Source of the DNA: Pseudomonadota bacterium
Lineage (GTDB): Bacteria > Bdellovibrionota_B > Oligoflexia > Oligoflexales > JAPPIL01
Direction of reading: 5' to 3'
Length of the DNA: 5,949 bases
Assembly (NCBI GenBank): GCA_028877195.1
Contig: JAPPIL010000068.1
Coordinates: 1-5,949, forward strand
The first letter of the stretch is position 1. Each line of letters begins with the position of its first letter. The translations under genes were made by a program, and so were the position numbers. Below the pieces are notes generated by a model. The model searched no databases. It was not told where the DNA came from and worked only from the letters and a program-made list of their open reading frames with translations. Positions 1 to 4,659 of the stretch are shown here, piece by piece.

Positions 1-130
1 TAGCAGGATTGCCTTCAGTGGTCGGTAGCGATTGGATGAAGTTTATAGTGCGAGTAGCAAGGTTACCTGTGTTCTTATAGGTAATCTCCCAGTCATTAGT
101 AGCAAATCGCTGTAAGCCTCGTCTACCCAT
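1..130 (-). CDS. Partial CDS, unidentified protein (N-terminal part only)
   Basis: This is the only minus-strand frame that stays open from the left edge to the stop of the 160-aa gene. The first ATG in it is at 130 and gives 43 residues (MGRRGLQRF…) before the window ends. A stretch near residues 14-23 (WEITYKNTGN) followed by SLP around 34-36 faintly recalls repeats of surface or cell-wall proteins, but I do not recognise the family. There is no Shine-Dalgarno sequence before the ATG. The open frame also extends in phase, without another stop, up to the amber codon of the upstream gene at 161-163, so this could be a separate gene or a continuation of that one. As the last member of a pilin-type operon it could be a larger surface protein, but that is inference from position only. 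Confidence 0.45.
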   Translation of the reverse strand, partial: MGRRGLQRFATNDWEITYKNTGNLATRTINFIQSLPTTEGNPA

Positions 131-160
131 GCCGAGAGTATAGCATGTAGTTATAGGTGG

Positions 161-643
161 CTACATGTGTTCTGTTTCCTTGTGGTATTTGATTCGTATC
201 CACTCTGCTTCCAGTATCTTAATACGGATAGCTATAAGTCTTCTTGAGTGTCTTACCAAATTTTTACAACCTGCTAATGCTGGCCTGGCATCCTGCTTTT
301 TTTCCAAACTGTCATATGGAGCAGCAAGATATTTTTCAGTCATTCGGTTTTGTTTGGTTGCCGCAGCCATATAACTGCCGTAAAGCTTATCCTGTAGATC
401 AAAGAGTGAGACATCTTTTAGCTCGTAAAACTTCTTGGTTGATTGGATGCTTTTATTAAGCTCATCAGCGATGACAGCGTAACCCTTTGCTTTAGCTAGA
501 CAGACAAGAATGCTAGAGGTTGTTTTGAATGAATCAGTTGTATCAGCGCTAGCTTCCTCACACGTAGACATAAGTAGCGAGGAGAAAAGAATCGCACATA
601 CAATATGCACCCACCCTATTTCATCACCTGATAAGTCTTTCAT
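161..643 (-). CDS. Hypothetical exported protein in pilin operon (160 aa)
   Basis: The ATG at 643 is chosen because AGGGTGA lies a few bases upstream; an in-frame GTG at 649 falls inside that ribosome site. The product starts with an acidic stretch (KDLSGDE), then a hydrophobic segment at about residues 11-26, then ASA followed by Asp at 31-34, which fits signal peptidase I cleavage. The MSTC at 25-28 resembles a lipobox but has Thr before the Cys, so lipoprotein status is unlikely. The acidic rather than basic N-region is unusual for a signal peptide. The rest looks alpha-helical and charged, with two cysteines (C48, C126) that could pair once exported. It lies 18 bases after the pilin stop, so the two are probably co-transcribed. 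The family is not recognised; an accessory or assembly factor for the pilin is an inference from context. Confidence 0.7.
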   Translation of the reverse strand: MKDLSGDEIGWVHIVCAILFSSLLMSTCEEASADTTDSFKTTSSILVCLAKAKGYAVIADELNKSIQSTKKFYELKDVSLFDLQDKLYGSYMAAATKQNRMTEKYLAAPYDSLEKKQDARPALAGCKNLVRHSRRLIAIRIKILEAEWIRIKYHKETEHM

Positions 644-661
644 ATTCACCCTAGCGTTTGG

Positions 662-1330
662 TTAGTCAGTGCAGTCTGCTGCTGAAACAATATCCCTAAA
701 ATTATCAACTGTTCGCTCGTGATCAAGACAAAAGGCATCGCCAGATGCAACTGTTATCTCCCCCGTACATGTAGTAACAGCAGGGGGACCTGCTGTTGTT
801 GTACAAGTGCCAACAAGACACTTCTTTTTACCGCTGTCACTAGTGCTTGCCTTTGTGTTTGCAGCTCCCGCCCCCGCGCATCCAGGGAATATTCTTTTTT
901 CTTGAACATCTGAGTGAGCCGCTGCCGCTGCTGAAAAGTAATCCTCTCCCGCATGAGCTACCCAGTATCTGTAGCGAGCAGCGCTACAGTTTGCTAAACG
1001 AAAGCCAAGCTTGTTTGCCAGACAATTGCCGGCAACCTCCGTTTTCTTTGAATAGCCAACAGAATCGGTGTCCATAGTGCTGCCGTCCATAGCAGCCCCC
1101 CCCCAGTAACTGTCATCACCATTGTAGTATTCTTCCTTATCAATCTTGAATGCCTCTTGAAGTGTAAAGATAACGCCGAGATTTGACTTTGCCTCGCCTT
1201 GTCTAGCTCTCGCTCTAAAGATGTTGAATCTCGGTATAGCAAAGGTTGCCAACACACCTAGAATTGCCACCACTACCATTAACTCTAACAACGAAAAGCC
1301 CGCTGCGTTTCTTCTCGTAAACCTACTCAT
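662..1330 (-). CDS. Type IV pilin-like protein, full length (222 aa)
   Basis: The N-terminus is a class III prepilin signal: an 11-residue basic leader (MSRFTRRNAAG), then mature FSLLE with Glu at +5, then a hydrophobic helix ending in IPRF. These are the hallmarks of type IV pilins and type II secretion pseudopilins, which prepilin peptidase trims and N-methylates before assembly in the inner membrane. The mature domain follows with AKSNLGVIFTLQEAF, a Tyr-rich loop, an Ala-rich stretch near 134-138 and eight cysteines (about residues 103, 115, 151, 171, 176, 188, 201, 220), so up to four disulfides are possible. The ATG at 1330 is preferred over the GTG at 1333 because AAGGAG (1341-1336) is correctly spaced only for the ATG. 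That ATG overlaps the stop of the upstream mini-pilin (TGATG). Total length is slightly above that of typical major pilins. A run of nine G encodes W76-G77-G78-A79. Whether it is a major or minor pilin is unknown. Confidence 0.93.
   Translation of the reverse strand: MSRFTRRNAAGFSLLELMVVVAILGVLATFAIPRFNIFRARARQGEAKSNLGVIFTLQEAFKIDKEEYYNGDDSYWGGAAMDGSTMDTDSVGYSKKTEVAGNCLANKLGFRLANCSAARYRYWVAHAGEDYFSAAAAAHSDVQEKRIFPGCAGAGAANTKASTSDSGKKKCLVGTCTTTAGPPAVTTCTGEITVASGDAFCLDHERTVDNFRDIVSAADCTD
1096..1104 (-). repeat. Homopolymeric G9 tract inside the pilin gene
   Basis: Nine consecutive C on the plus strand are nine G in the coding strand of the pilin, spanning codons for W76, G77, G78 and A79. Losing one G moves translation into a frame that stops at 996-994; gaining one leads to a stop at 986-984. 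Either change would therefore truncate the pilin after about 110-120 residues. Tracts of this length are known to slip during replication and act as on/off switches in surface-structure genes of several pathogens. That it does so here is inference. Confidence 0.9.
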
Positions 1331-1482
1331 CACTTCTCCTTAATATCGTTGTTTGTCTGAACTTCAGCCACCTTTGTCCGAAAGTGACTAAAGCTCGGTA
1401 TAAAGAATGTCGCCACCACTGCTAGAATAGCGACGACGACCATGATCTCTAGTATCAAGTCCGCTTTCTTGTTTGGCTTCAT
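1330..1482 (-). CDS. Mini-pilin: prepilin signal plus N-terminal helix only (50 aa)
   Basis: A short gene lying between two others. It starts with an ATG that overlaps the stop of the 67-aa gene (ATGA) and ends with a TGA that overlaps the pilin ATG, with GGAAGGA upstream as ribosome site. The product has a basic leader (MKPNKKA), then DLILE with Glu at the +5 position, then MVVVAILAVVATFFIPSF. It aligns without gaps to the neighbouring full-length pilin: E5, M7-VVVAIL, VATF/LATF, I21-P22 and F24 are shared. It ends about 43 residues into the mature form and has no globular head. The residue before the predicted cleavage is Ala and the first mature residue is Asp, where pilins normally have Gly and Phe/Met. 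It is probably a diverged 5' duplicate of the pilin. Geobacter short pilins (about 61 residues mature) are the nearest known analogue in size. Confidence 0.82.
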   Translation of the reverse strand: MKPNKKADLILEIMVVVAILAVVATFFIPSFSHFRTKVAEVQTNNDIKEK

Positions 1483-1682
1483 ACTTCATCCTTCCACGGT
1501 TTCTTTAGTGTATTGAAGCAGTCCATGTCCACGTAAGCTTCTTTCTTTCTAAACTCACTGTAAGCACCTTTCTTTGTGTAAGCCATTATCCACGAAAAGT
1601 AGAGCGACCCAACCACGATAGCAACAGCGTAAACTGCCACCTTCTTTACCCACTTGTGCTTAACAATTGCCAAGACACGCAT
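1479..1682 (-). CDS. Small single-pass membrane protein heading the pilin operon (67 aa)
   Basis: The ATG at 1682 has GGGGGA four bases upstream. The product has a basic N-terminus (K8, K10, K13, K14), one hydrophobic segment at about residues 15-34 and a charged 33-residue tail with a single Cys (C55). By the positive-inside rule the N-terminus would be cytoplasmic and the tail periplasmic. There is no class III prepilin motif, so it is not itself a pilin. Its stop overlaps the start of the mini-pilin (ATGA), indicating translational coupling, and it is the first gene of the set. The family is not recognised; a role in anchoring or assembling the pilin is inferred from position only. Confidence 0.72.
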   Translation of the reverse strand: MRVLAIVKHKWVKKVAVYAVAIVVGSLYFSWIMAYTKKGAYSEFRKKEAYVDMDCFNTLKKPWKDEV

Positions 1683-1700
1683 ATAATCCCCCAGCGGTTA

Positions 1701-1720
1701 GCAGCGACCGAAGCCGCTGC
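1701..1720 (-). promoter_or_regulatory. UUCG-tetraloop hairpin in the leader of the pilin operon
   Basis: On the minus strand the 20 bases form an 8-bp stem (GCAGCGGC / GTCGCTGC, one G-T wobble) closed by a TTCG loop, i.e. the exceptionally stable C(UUCG)G type. It ends 18 bases before the start codon of the 67-aa gene and 8 bases before its GGGGGA ribosome site. No T-run follows, so it is not a standard terminator. A nearby CCGCTG (within 1700-1691) could compete for the left arm, giving an alternative fold closer to the ribosome site. A leader RNA structure affecting translation or mRNA stability is the likely role. Confidence 0.6.
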
Positions 1721-1731
1721 GCACCTCCAAA

Positions 1732-1796
1732 CATCTCATTTTTCTGCTCGTTGTATGGACAAGCCTGTAGAATGATCTAAAGAAAGGAATGAGATG
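1732..1796. repeat. 9-bp inverted repeat in the divergent intergenic region
   Basis: CATCTCATT (1732-1740) is perfectly repeated in inverse orientation as AATGAGATG (1788-1796), 47 bases apart. It lies between the divergent pilin operon and the 94-aa gene, so paired operator half-sites are possible. A perfect TTGACA stands nearby on the minus strand (1821-1816), but I see no acceptable -10 at the right distance, so I do not call a promoter. Confidence 0.45.
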
Positions 1797-1877
1797 CTGC
1801 CCATTATCTTGTGTATGTCAACCATTCTATCAGTCTTCTTTCCCATACATAAGACTCATCGGGATATGCTAGCGAGA

Positions 1878-1903
1878 CTTTAGCTAGGCAGCGATATGCC
1901 GAT
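1878..1903 (+). repeat. Two-part repeat, copy 1 (upstream of 94-aa gene)
   Basis: CTTTAGCTAGGCA, then five variable bases, then ATGCCGAT. The identical 13-base and 8-base blocks with the same 5-base spacing recur at 2234-2259. GGCA and TGCC can pair, which places the variable bases in a hairpin loop and suggests a structured RNA or a protein site. This copy ends 9 bases before the ATG of the 94-aa gene, where a ribosome site would be expected; none of canonical type is seen. CTAGC (1869-1873) can also pair with GCTAG (1883-1887), so an alternative fold exists. Confidence 0.8.
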
Positions 1904-1912
1904 AGAAACGTC

Positions 1913-2197
1913 ATGAAGAGAATCTACACCTTCCGCATTAACCGCATGTATACAACCGATAAGGGTATTGAGGTCGTTTACTTCCTTCGGGGGCAAAGAA
2001 AGATATATCTAATCAATGGTGTTGCCAACATTCAGCAAATAGATGGTGCTTTCAAAGCAACAACCAGAAGGAAGTGGTTATTCCTAACCACTTTCAAAGA
2101 ATATGACTGCGAAAATGCTGTCATGGATGCTTACTTCCATGAAGATGAGCTACATGTTTTGAGCATAAAACAAACAGCTGACAAGGATGCTGCTTAA
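1913..2197 (+). CDS. Hypothetical protein (94 aa)
   Basis: An open frame from ATG at 1913 with strongly protein-like composition: basic and aromatic (MKRIYTFRINRMYTT…), probably beta-rich in the first 60 residues, with an acidic stretch (YFHEDEL) near the end and no membrane segment or signal. No zinc or catalytic motif is visible; there is a single Cys (C66). The start lacks a good Shine-Dalgarno sequence, and instead follows repeat copy 1 directly. The gene lies between two copies of the two-part repeat, so it could be a separately acquired unit. It is transcribed away from the pilin operon. The family and function are not recognised. Confidence 0.65.
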   Translation: MKRIYTFRINRMYTTDKGIEVVYFLRGQRKIYLINGVANIQQIDGAFKATTRRKWLFLTTFKEYDCENAVMDAYFHEDELHVLSIKQTADKDAA

Positions 2198-2221
2198 ATC
2201 CCTGTCGCTACTAGGCGGCAA

Positions 2222-2237
2222 CCCCTTCGGGGGCTTT
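2222..2237 (+). terminator. Possible weak terminator after the 94-aa gene
   Basis: CCCC, TTCG loop, GGGG, then CTTT, 24 bases after the stop at 2197. The 4-bp all-GC stem with a C(UUCG)G tetraloop is very stable. The T-run is only three bases and merges into repeat copy 2, so it could equally be an attenuator or the first helix of a larger leader RNA. Confidence 0.35.
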
Positions 2238-2259
2238 AGCTAGGCAATTAAATGCCGAT
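2234..2259 (+). repeat. Two-part repeat, copy 2
   Basis: Same CTTTAGCTAGGCA and ATGCCGAT blocks as at 1878-1903, again five bases apart. The intervening bases are ATTAA instead of GCGAT. Both copies are followed within about ten bases by GAAACG or GAACG. No long gene starts directly after this copy: the ATG at 2273 is followed at once by TGA. It may be part of the leader RNA of the 88-aa gene. Confidence 0.8.
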
Positions 2260-2280
2260 GAGGTGAACGCGTTATGTGAT

Positions 2281-2333
2281 GCAGGGGGTGAGATTGACCT
2301 CCCATCCCCCGCTGCAAAGCTAGGGTTTGCAGC
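2281..2333 (+). other. Dyad-rich non-coding segment upstream of the 88-aa gene
   Basis: Two secondary structures follow each other. The first is an imperfect dyad with GCAGGGGG (2281-2288) facing CCCCC and CTGC (2306-2315). The second is a perfect 8-bp stem GCTGCAAA (2311-2318) / TTTGCAGC (2326-2333) with a 7-base loop. They share bases, so they are mutually exclusive folds, a layout typical of attenuators and leader RNAs. No T-run follows either. Confidence 0.5.
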
Positions 2334-2345
2334 CTAAAATGCGCT

Positions 2346-2612
2346 ATGATAGACTGTGCTGCTTTAATTTTAGACAGCGAGCACCAAACAAACACTATGC
2401 CTGAACTAGCTTATGAACCTGCACACACAATGCAGAGCCAACAACAGAAAAAAAAGCCATCAAACCGAGATATTTTGAGAGAAATAGAAGAAATTCTGAA
2501 CCGCAGTGAAAAGTATATCAAAGAGAAAAAGCCACCCCTAGAAATTGATGACCTTATCAAACGAGCAGAAGACCTCCTCAAAGAACTAGACACCAGAAAA
2601 AAGAAAAAATAA
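2346..2612 (+). CDS. Hypothetical charged helical protein (88 aa)
   Basis: Open from ATG at 2346 to TAA at 2610-2612. The real start is uncertain: in-frame ATGs also occur at residues 18 and 29 and none has a clear ribosome site. From about residue 40 the protein is highly charged and predicted helical, with two similar leucine/isoleucine-spaced segments (ILREIEEIL, LIKRAEDLLKEL) split by a KKPP turn, ending in a lysine run. This suggests a helical hairpin or oligomerisation domain. No signal, membrane segment or catalytic motif is visible. It lies 30 bases before the 122-aa gene and is likely co-transcribed with it. Function is not recognised; a small regulator or partner of the membrane protein is possible. 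Confidence 0.6.
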   Translation: MIDCAALILDSEHQTNTMPELAYEPAHTMQSQQQKKKPSNRDILREIEEILNRSEKYIKEKKPPLEIDDLIKRAEDLLKELDTRKKKK

Positions 2613-2642
2613 GCCCGCCTAATAATTGTCGCACGAGAATTC

Positions 2643-3011
2643 ATGACAAATAATAAGCGGCAAACTTATTCAAAACTAGCCAAAGCAAAAAAACGAAACC
2701 CTACAGAGTGGCGTATTTTTCAAGCGAGAAAACGCACACTCAAAGAATGGGAAGATGACTTAAATCACCGCCGCCGCCTTATAAAACAGCATAATCGAGA
2801 AGATTTTGAAGAAATGTGGAAAGAAAAACTCCCGCAGCTACATCAAGAGCTACAAGAAAAGAAAGACAAGCAAAAAGAATCCATCTTCTGCAAATACCTC
2901 AAATATATAGCGATTTTGATCGCCATACTCGTCAGTCTGACTCAACTGTATGACTGGTTGTGCAAGAGAAAAATACTCACATCAAGATATTGCCAAAGCG
3001 GTAAGCCCTAA
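2643..3011 (+). CDS. Hypothetical membrane protein with long charged N-terminus (122 aa)
   Basis: ATG at 2643 is preceded by GAGA at suitable spacing. Residues 1-80 are extremely charged (KLAKAKKRNP, RKRTLKEWEDDL, RRRLIK, QELQEKKDKQKE) and look like a basic helix or coiled coil. A single hydrophobic segment at about 86-105 (LKYIAILIAILVSLTQLYDW) is followed by a short basic tail with two Cys (C107, C117). With the lysine-rich part before and KRK after the segment, topology is ambiguous. A tail-anchored protein with a cytoplasmic helical domain is the simplest reading. No family is recognised. Pairing with the upstream charged 88-aa protein is suggested by operon position. Confidence 0.68.
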   Translation: MTNNKRQTYSKLAKAKKRNPTEWRIFQARKRTLKEWEDDLNHRRRLIKQHNREDFEEMWKEKLPQLHQELQEKKDKQKESIFCKYLKYIAILIAILVSLTQLYDWLCKRKILTSRYCQSGKP

Positions 3012-3012
3012 C

Positions 3013-3112
3013 GTTCAATAATCTACTGTTTATTGAACATGCCATTTTCAACTTTACCACGTCTGCTATCAGTGGGGTTGTGGGTGTCTAAAGTTTAGGG
3101 GTTTATTGAACA
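3013..3112. repeat. 8-bp inverted repeat after the 122-aa gene, plus a third copy
   Basis: GTTCAATA (3013-3020) and TATTGAAC (3031-3038) form a perfect dyad with a 10-base loop, starting one base after the stop codon. GTTTATTGAACA recurs exactly at 3028-3039 and 3101-3112. No T-run follows the dyad, so it is not a classical terminator. Three related sites in 100 bases suggest binding sites for a regulator or replication protein, or part of the adjoining origin-like region. Confidence 0.65.
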
Positions 3113-3134
3113 CAGGGTGGAAGGGGATCGACTC

Positions 3135-3155
3135 CTAGCTCTAGCTAGTTTTTTT
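3135..3155 (+). terminator. Candidate Rho-independent terminator for the plus-strand genes
   Basis: CTAGC, loop TCTA, GCTAG, then seven T (3149-3155). The stem is short and mixed AT/GC, so termination would be modest. It lies about 125 bases after the 122-aa stop, at the point where plus- and minus-strand genes converge. Confidence 0.45.
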
Positions 3156-3164
3156 AAAAGGTGT

Positions 3165-3354
3165 GTTTGTTACTTTGTTACTTTTGTTACTTCCATTTCC
3201 TATTATTACCCTATTTATATTTTCTAAAAAGGGTTTAAAAAGGTAAAATTGAAGTAACAAAGTAACAAACTCCCGAAACCGTTGGTATAGCTGCTTTATA
3301 TTTGTTACTTGCCTAATAAATAGGCAGGTAACAACAGGTAACAAAGTAACAAAC
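3165..3354. other. Iteron-like array around an AT-rich core; putative replication origin
   Basis: Nine copies of GTTAC/GTAAC, most inside (T)TTGTTAC or its complement. Forward copies are at 3169, 3177, 3186 and 3304; reverse copies are at 3254, 3262, 3328, 3338 and 3346. Within groups they are spaced 8-10 bases apart. GTTTGTTACTTTGTTACTT (3165-3183) is perfectly inverted at 3252-3270, and the 17 bases at 3254-3270 recur directly at 3338-3354. About 60 bases between the two inverted clusters (3191-3250) are strongly AT-rich. The array ends on the stop codon of the VapE helicase gene. In staphylococcal pathogenicity islands the origin likewise consists of repeats flanking an AT-rich stretch next to the replication helicase gene. 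Origin function here is inferred. Confidence 0.6.
3302..3334. repeat. 14-bp near-perfect palindrome within the iteron array
   Basis: TTGTTACTTGCCTA (3302-3315), loop ATAAA, TAGGCAGGTAACAA (3321-3334), with one T/G wobble in 14 pairs. Each arm carries one iteron core. It lies 20 bases beyond the VapE stop on the minus strand. With no T-run following it is more likely an extruded hairpin, a protein-binding dyad or an mRNA-stabilising 3' structure than a terminator. Confidence 0.75.
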
Positions 3355-4622
3355 TACTGGTTGGTAGGTAGCTGGTAGCACTTGGCTGGCTTGCCTTTGC
3401 CATCCCATCGGTGGTTGGTATATTTACAGCCTTGCCGTTTAAGCCATGCCCGAATGTCTCCAGCCGCCTTATCCATATCCAACTGGACTGCATGACAGCT
3501 CTGTAGTTGAAACATAAAAGCATCTAGCTTAATAAACTTATGCCCCTTGCGGTTTCTGTCGGATGGCGTTTCTTTCAAAGCTTCCATGCCCTTTTCTTGG
3601 AGCAGGTTGTAAACAGTCTCGTTGCAATATGTGGATGCTTGATACCTCTTTTCAGCTCTCAACGTGTGTTCCAAGCTCAAGAAACCTTGATGCCCATCCT
3701 CGACTCTAGCCTTGGCTGCTTGTAGGTCTTTGATGGCTTCTTGCCGTAACCGCCTCTCTAACTCACTCAATGCTGCCGCTCGCTGTTTGGCATCTGGTAG
3801 TTTAAAAAGCTTGGCTGCTGCTGCTGTGGACTCACAGTTCATCATCCAGAACCTACGCCCCTGCTCATCTTGTGGAAGTGGTGTGTCATTGTTTGTGCTA
3901 CCCACAAACAATGTTAGTCGTGGTACTTGATCATGGCGTTTGAATTTGTGGTCATAGCAGTCCAGTGTCTCGCTTAACAGGTCTTTCACCCGATCAGCAT
4001 CTGCCCTACCCCAGTTCATCTCACCTACCTCGCATAAGGGCTTCCCACATATCTTTCTTAGTATTTTAGTCGTGTCCTCTGCCCTCAACCCATCCGACAC
4101 CACCCATTCATCTTTTGTGGCTAGTGCTCGTATCAGCATACTCTTACCGATGCCTTGCTCACCTTTCAAGACCAGCATATGCGGAGCATGGCAGCCAGCT
4201 TCTAACCCTCTCCTCACCATCTGCTCCAGAAAGGCACGATACATTGCCTTATCAAGATCGTTTGCCTTGAACAGCATCGTCAATGCCGACACACCATCGC
4301 TAGCTACAGCTGGTAGCTCTGTATAGAACTTTTTATATGGGTTGTAGGCGTGTTGCCTTCCTAGCGATATCAGTACTGTCTCCAGAGCATCCTCGCTCGG
4401 TAAACCGCTCTTGTTTCGCTCGGCGATATCTCCTCTTAACCGACTTAACTCATCGCCACGGTTGATGAGGTATTTTTGGGTTGCATACACAACCTCATAC
4501 TCTGCCGATAGCTCGTTGTATTGGCATCTAATTTGGAGTCCCTTGACACACTTCCATGCTTTCTGGACAGGACAGTTGCCAGTGTGCTTTCTTATCTGCA
4601 CTACTTTTGTGTCATCTGCCAT
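3354..4622 (-). CDS. VapE-family P-loop ATPase / replicative helicase (422 aa)
   Basis: ATG at 4622 follows AGGAG at six bases. The protein shows the order typical of virulence-associated protein E ATPases: an N-terminal segment, the HAYNPYKKF region (91-99), a helical stretch, Walker A GEQGIGKS (154-161), an acidic Walker-B-like LCEVGEMN (196-203), the KDLLSE and HDQVPR segment (213-235), then LFVGSTNNDTPLPQDEQGRRFW (from 238) holding the sensor Asn residues and the arginine-rich finger. Proteins of this family are found in prophages, satellites and islands and are thought to unwind DNA at the element's origin. No N-terminal primase domain is present at this length, so a primase would have to come from elsewhere. 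The C-terminal third (about 330-422) is not assignable. The GTTAC/GTAAC array begins at its stop codon. A hairpin lies upstream at 4660-4711. Confidence 0.92.
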   Translation of the reverse strand: MADDTKVVQIRKHTGNCPVQKAWKCVKGLQIRCQYNELSAEYEVVYATQKYLINRGDELSRLRGDIAERNKSGLPSEDALETVLISLGRQHAYNPYKKFYTELPAVASDGVSALTMLFKANDLDKAMYRAFLEQMVRRGLEAGCHAPHMLVLKGEQGIGKSMLIRALATKDEWVVSDGLRAEDTTKILRKICGKPLCEVGEMNWGRADADRVKDLLSETLDCYDHKFKRHDQVPRLTLFVGSTNNDTPLPQDEQGRRFWMMNCESTAAAAKLFKLPDAKQRAAALSELERRLRQEAIKDLQAAKARVEDGHQGFLSLEHTLRAEKRYQASTYCNETVYNLLQEKGMEALKETPSDRNRKGHKFIKLDAFMFQLQSCHAVQLDMDKAAGDIRAWLKRQGCKYTNHRWDGKGKPAKCYQLPTNQ

Positions 4623-4659
4623 GATATTCTCCTGTTAACTTTCTATGTTGATGTGCTAT

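Noticed and set aside
994..1257. Open minus-strand frame of 87 residues overlapping the pilin
   Set aside because: It lies within the pilin gene in another phase and has no ribosome site; it only matters as the frame entered if the G-tract loses one base.
2222..2345. Known riboswitch or hammerhead ribozyme in the hairpin-rich gap
   Set aside because: GATGAGG followed by GAACG superficially recalls a hammerhead core, but the required CUGAUGA and GAAA cores and three-helix layout are not present, and no riboswitch consensus I know fits.
2448..2455. A AAA AAG slippery heptamer in frame in the 88-aa gene, with another near its end at about 2594-2602
   Set aside because: The -1 frame after the first stops within about 17 codons, and after the second ends just past the start of the 122-aa gene without fusing to it. 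Lysine-rich genes contain such heptamers by chance.
3072..3126. G-rich plus-strand stretch with five G-runs
   Set aside because: One loop is 13 bases, and the runs are spread over 55 bases, so it is not a canonical quadruplex.
3102..3354. CRISPR-like array in the GTTAC repeats
   Set aside because: Units are 8-10 bases, in both orientations and without regular spacers, so iterons fit and CRISPR does not.
3469..3477. DnaA-box-like TTATCCATA, and TTATCCACG at 1586-1594
   Set aside because: Both lie inside coding sequence, have one or more mismatches to the E. coli box, and are single sites, so chance is likely.
3811..3826. GCT trinucleotide run (Ala run in VapE)
   Set aside because: Four units only, in frame; changes would alter alanine number without switching the protein off.
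4072..4326. Open plus-strand frames opposite the VapE gene (also at 3540, 3712 and 4411)
   Set aside because: They are antisense to a gene with intact family motifs and have composition typical of shadow frames.
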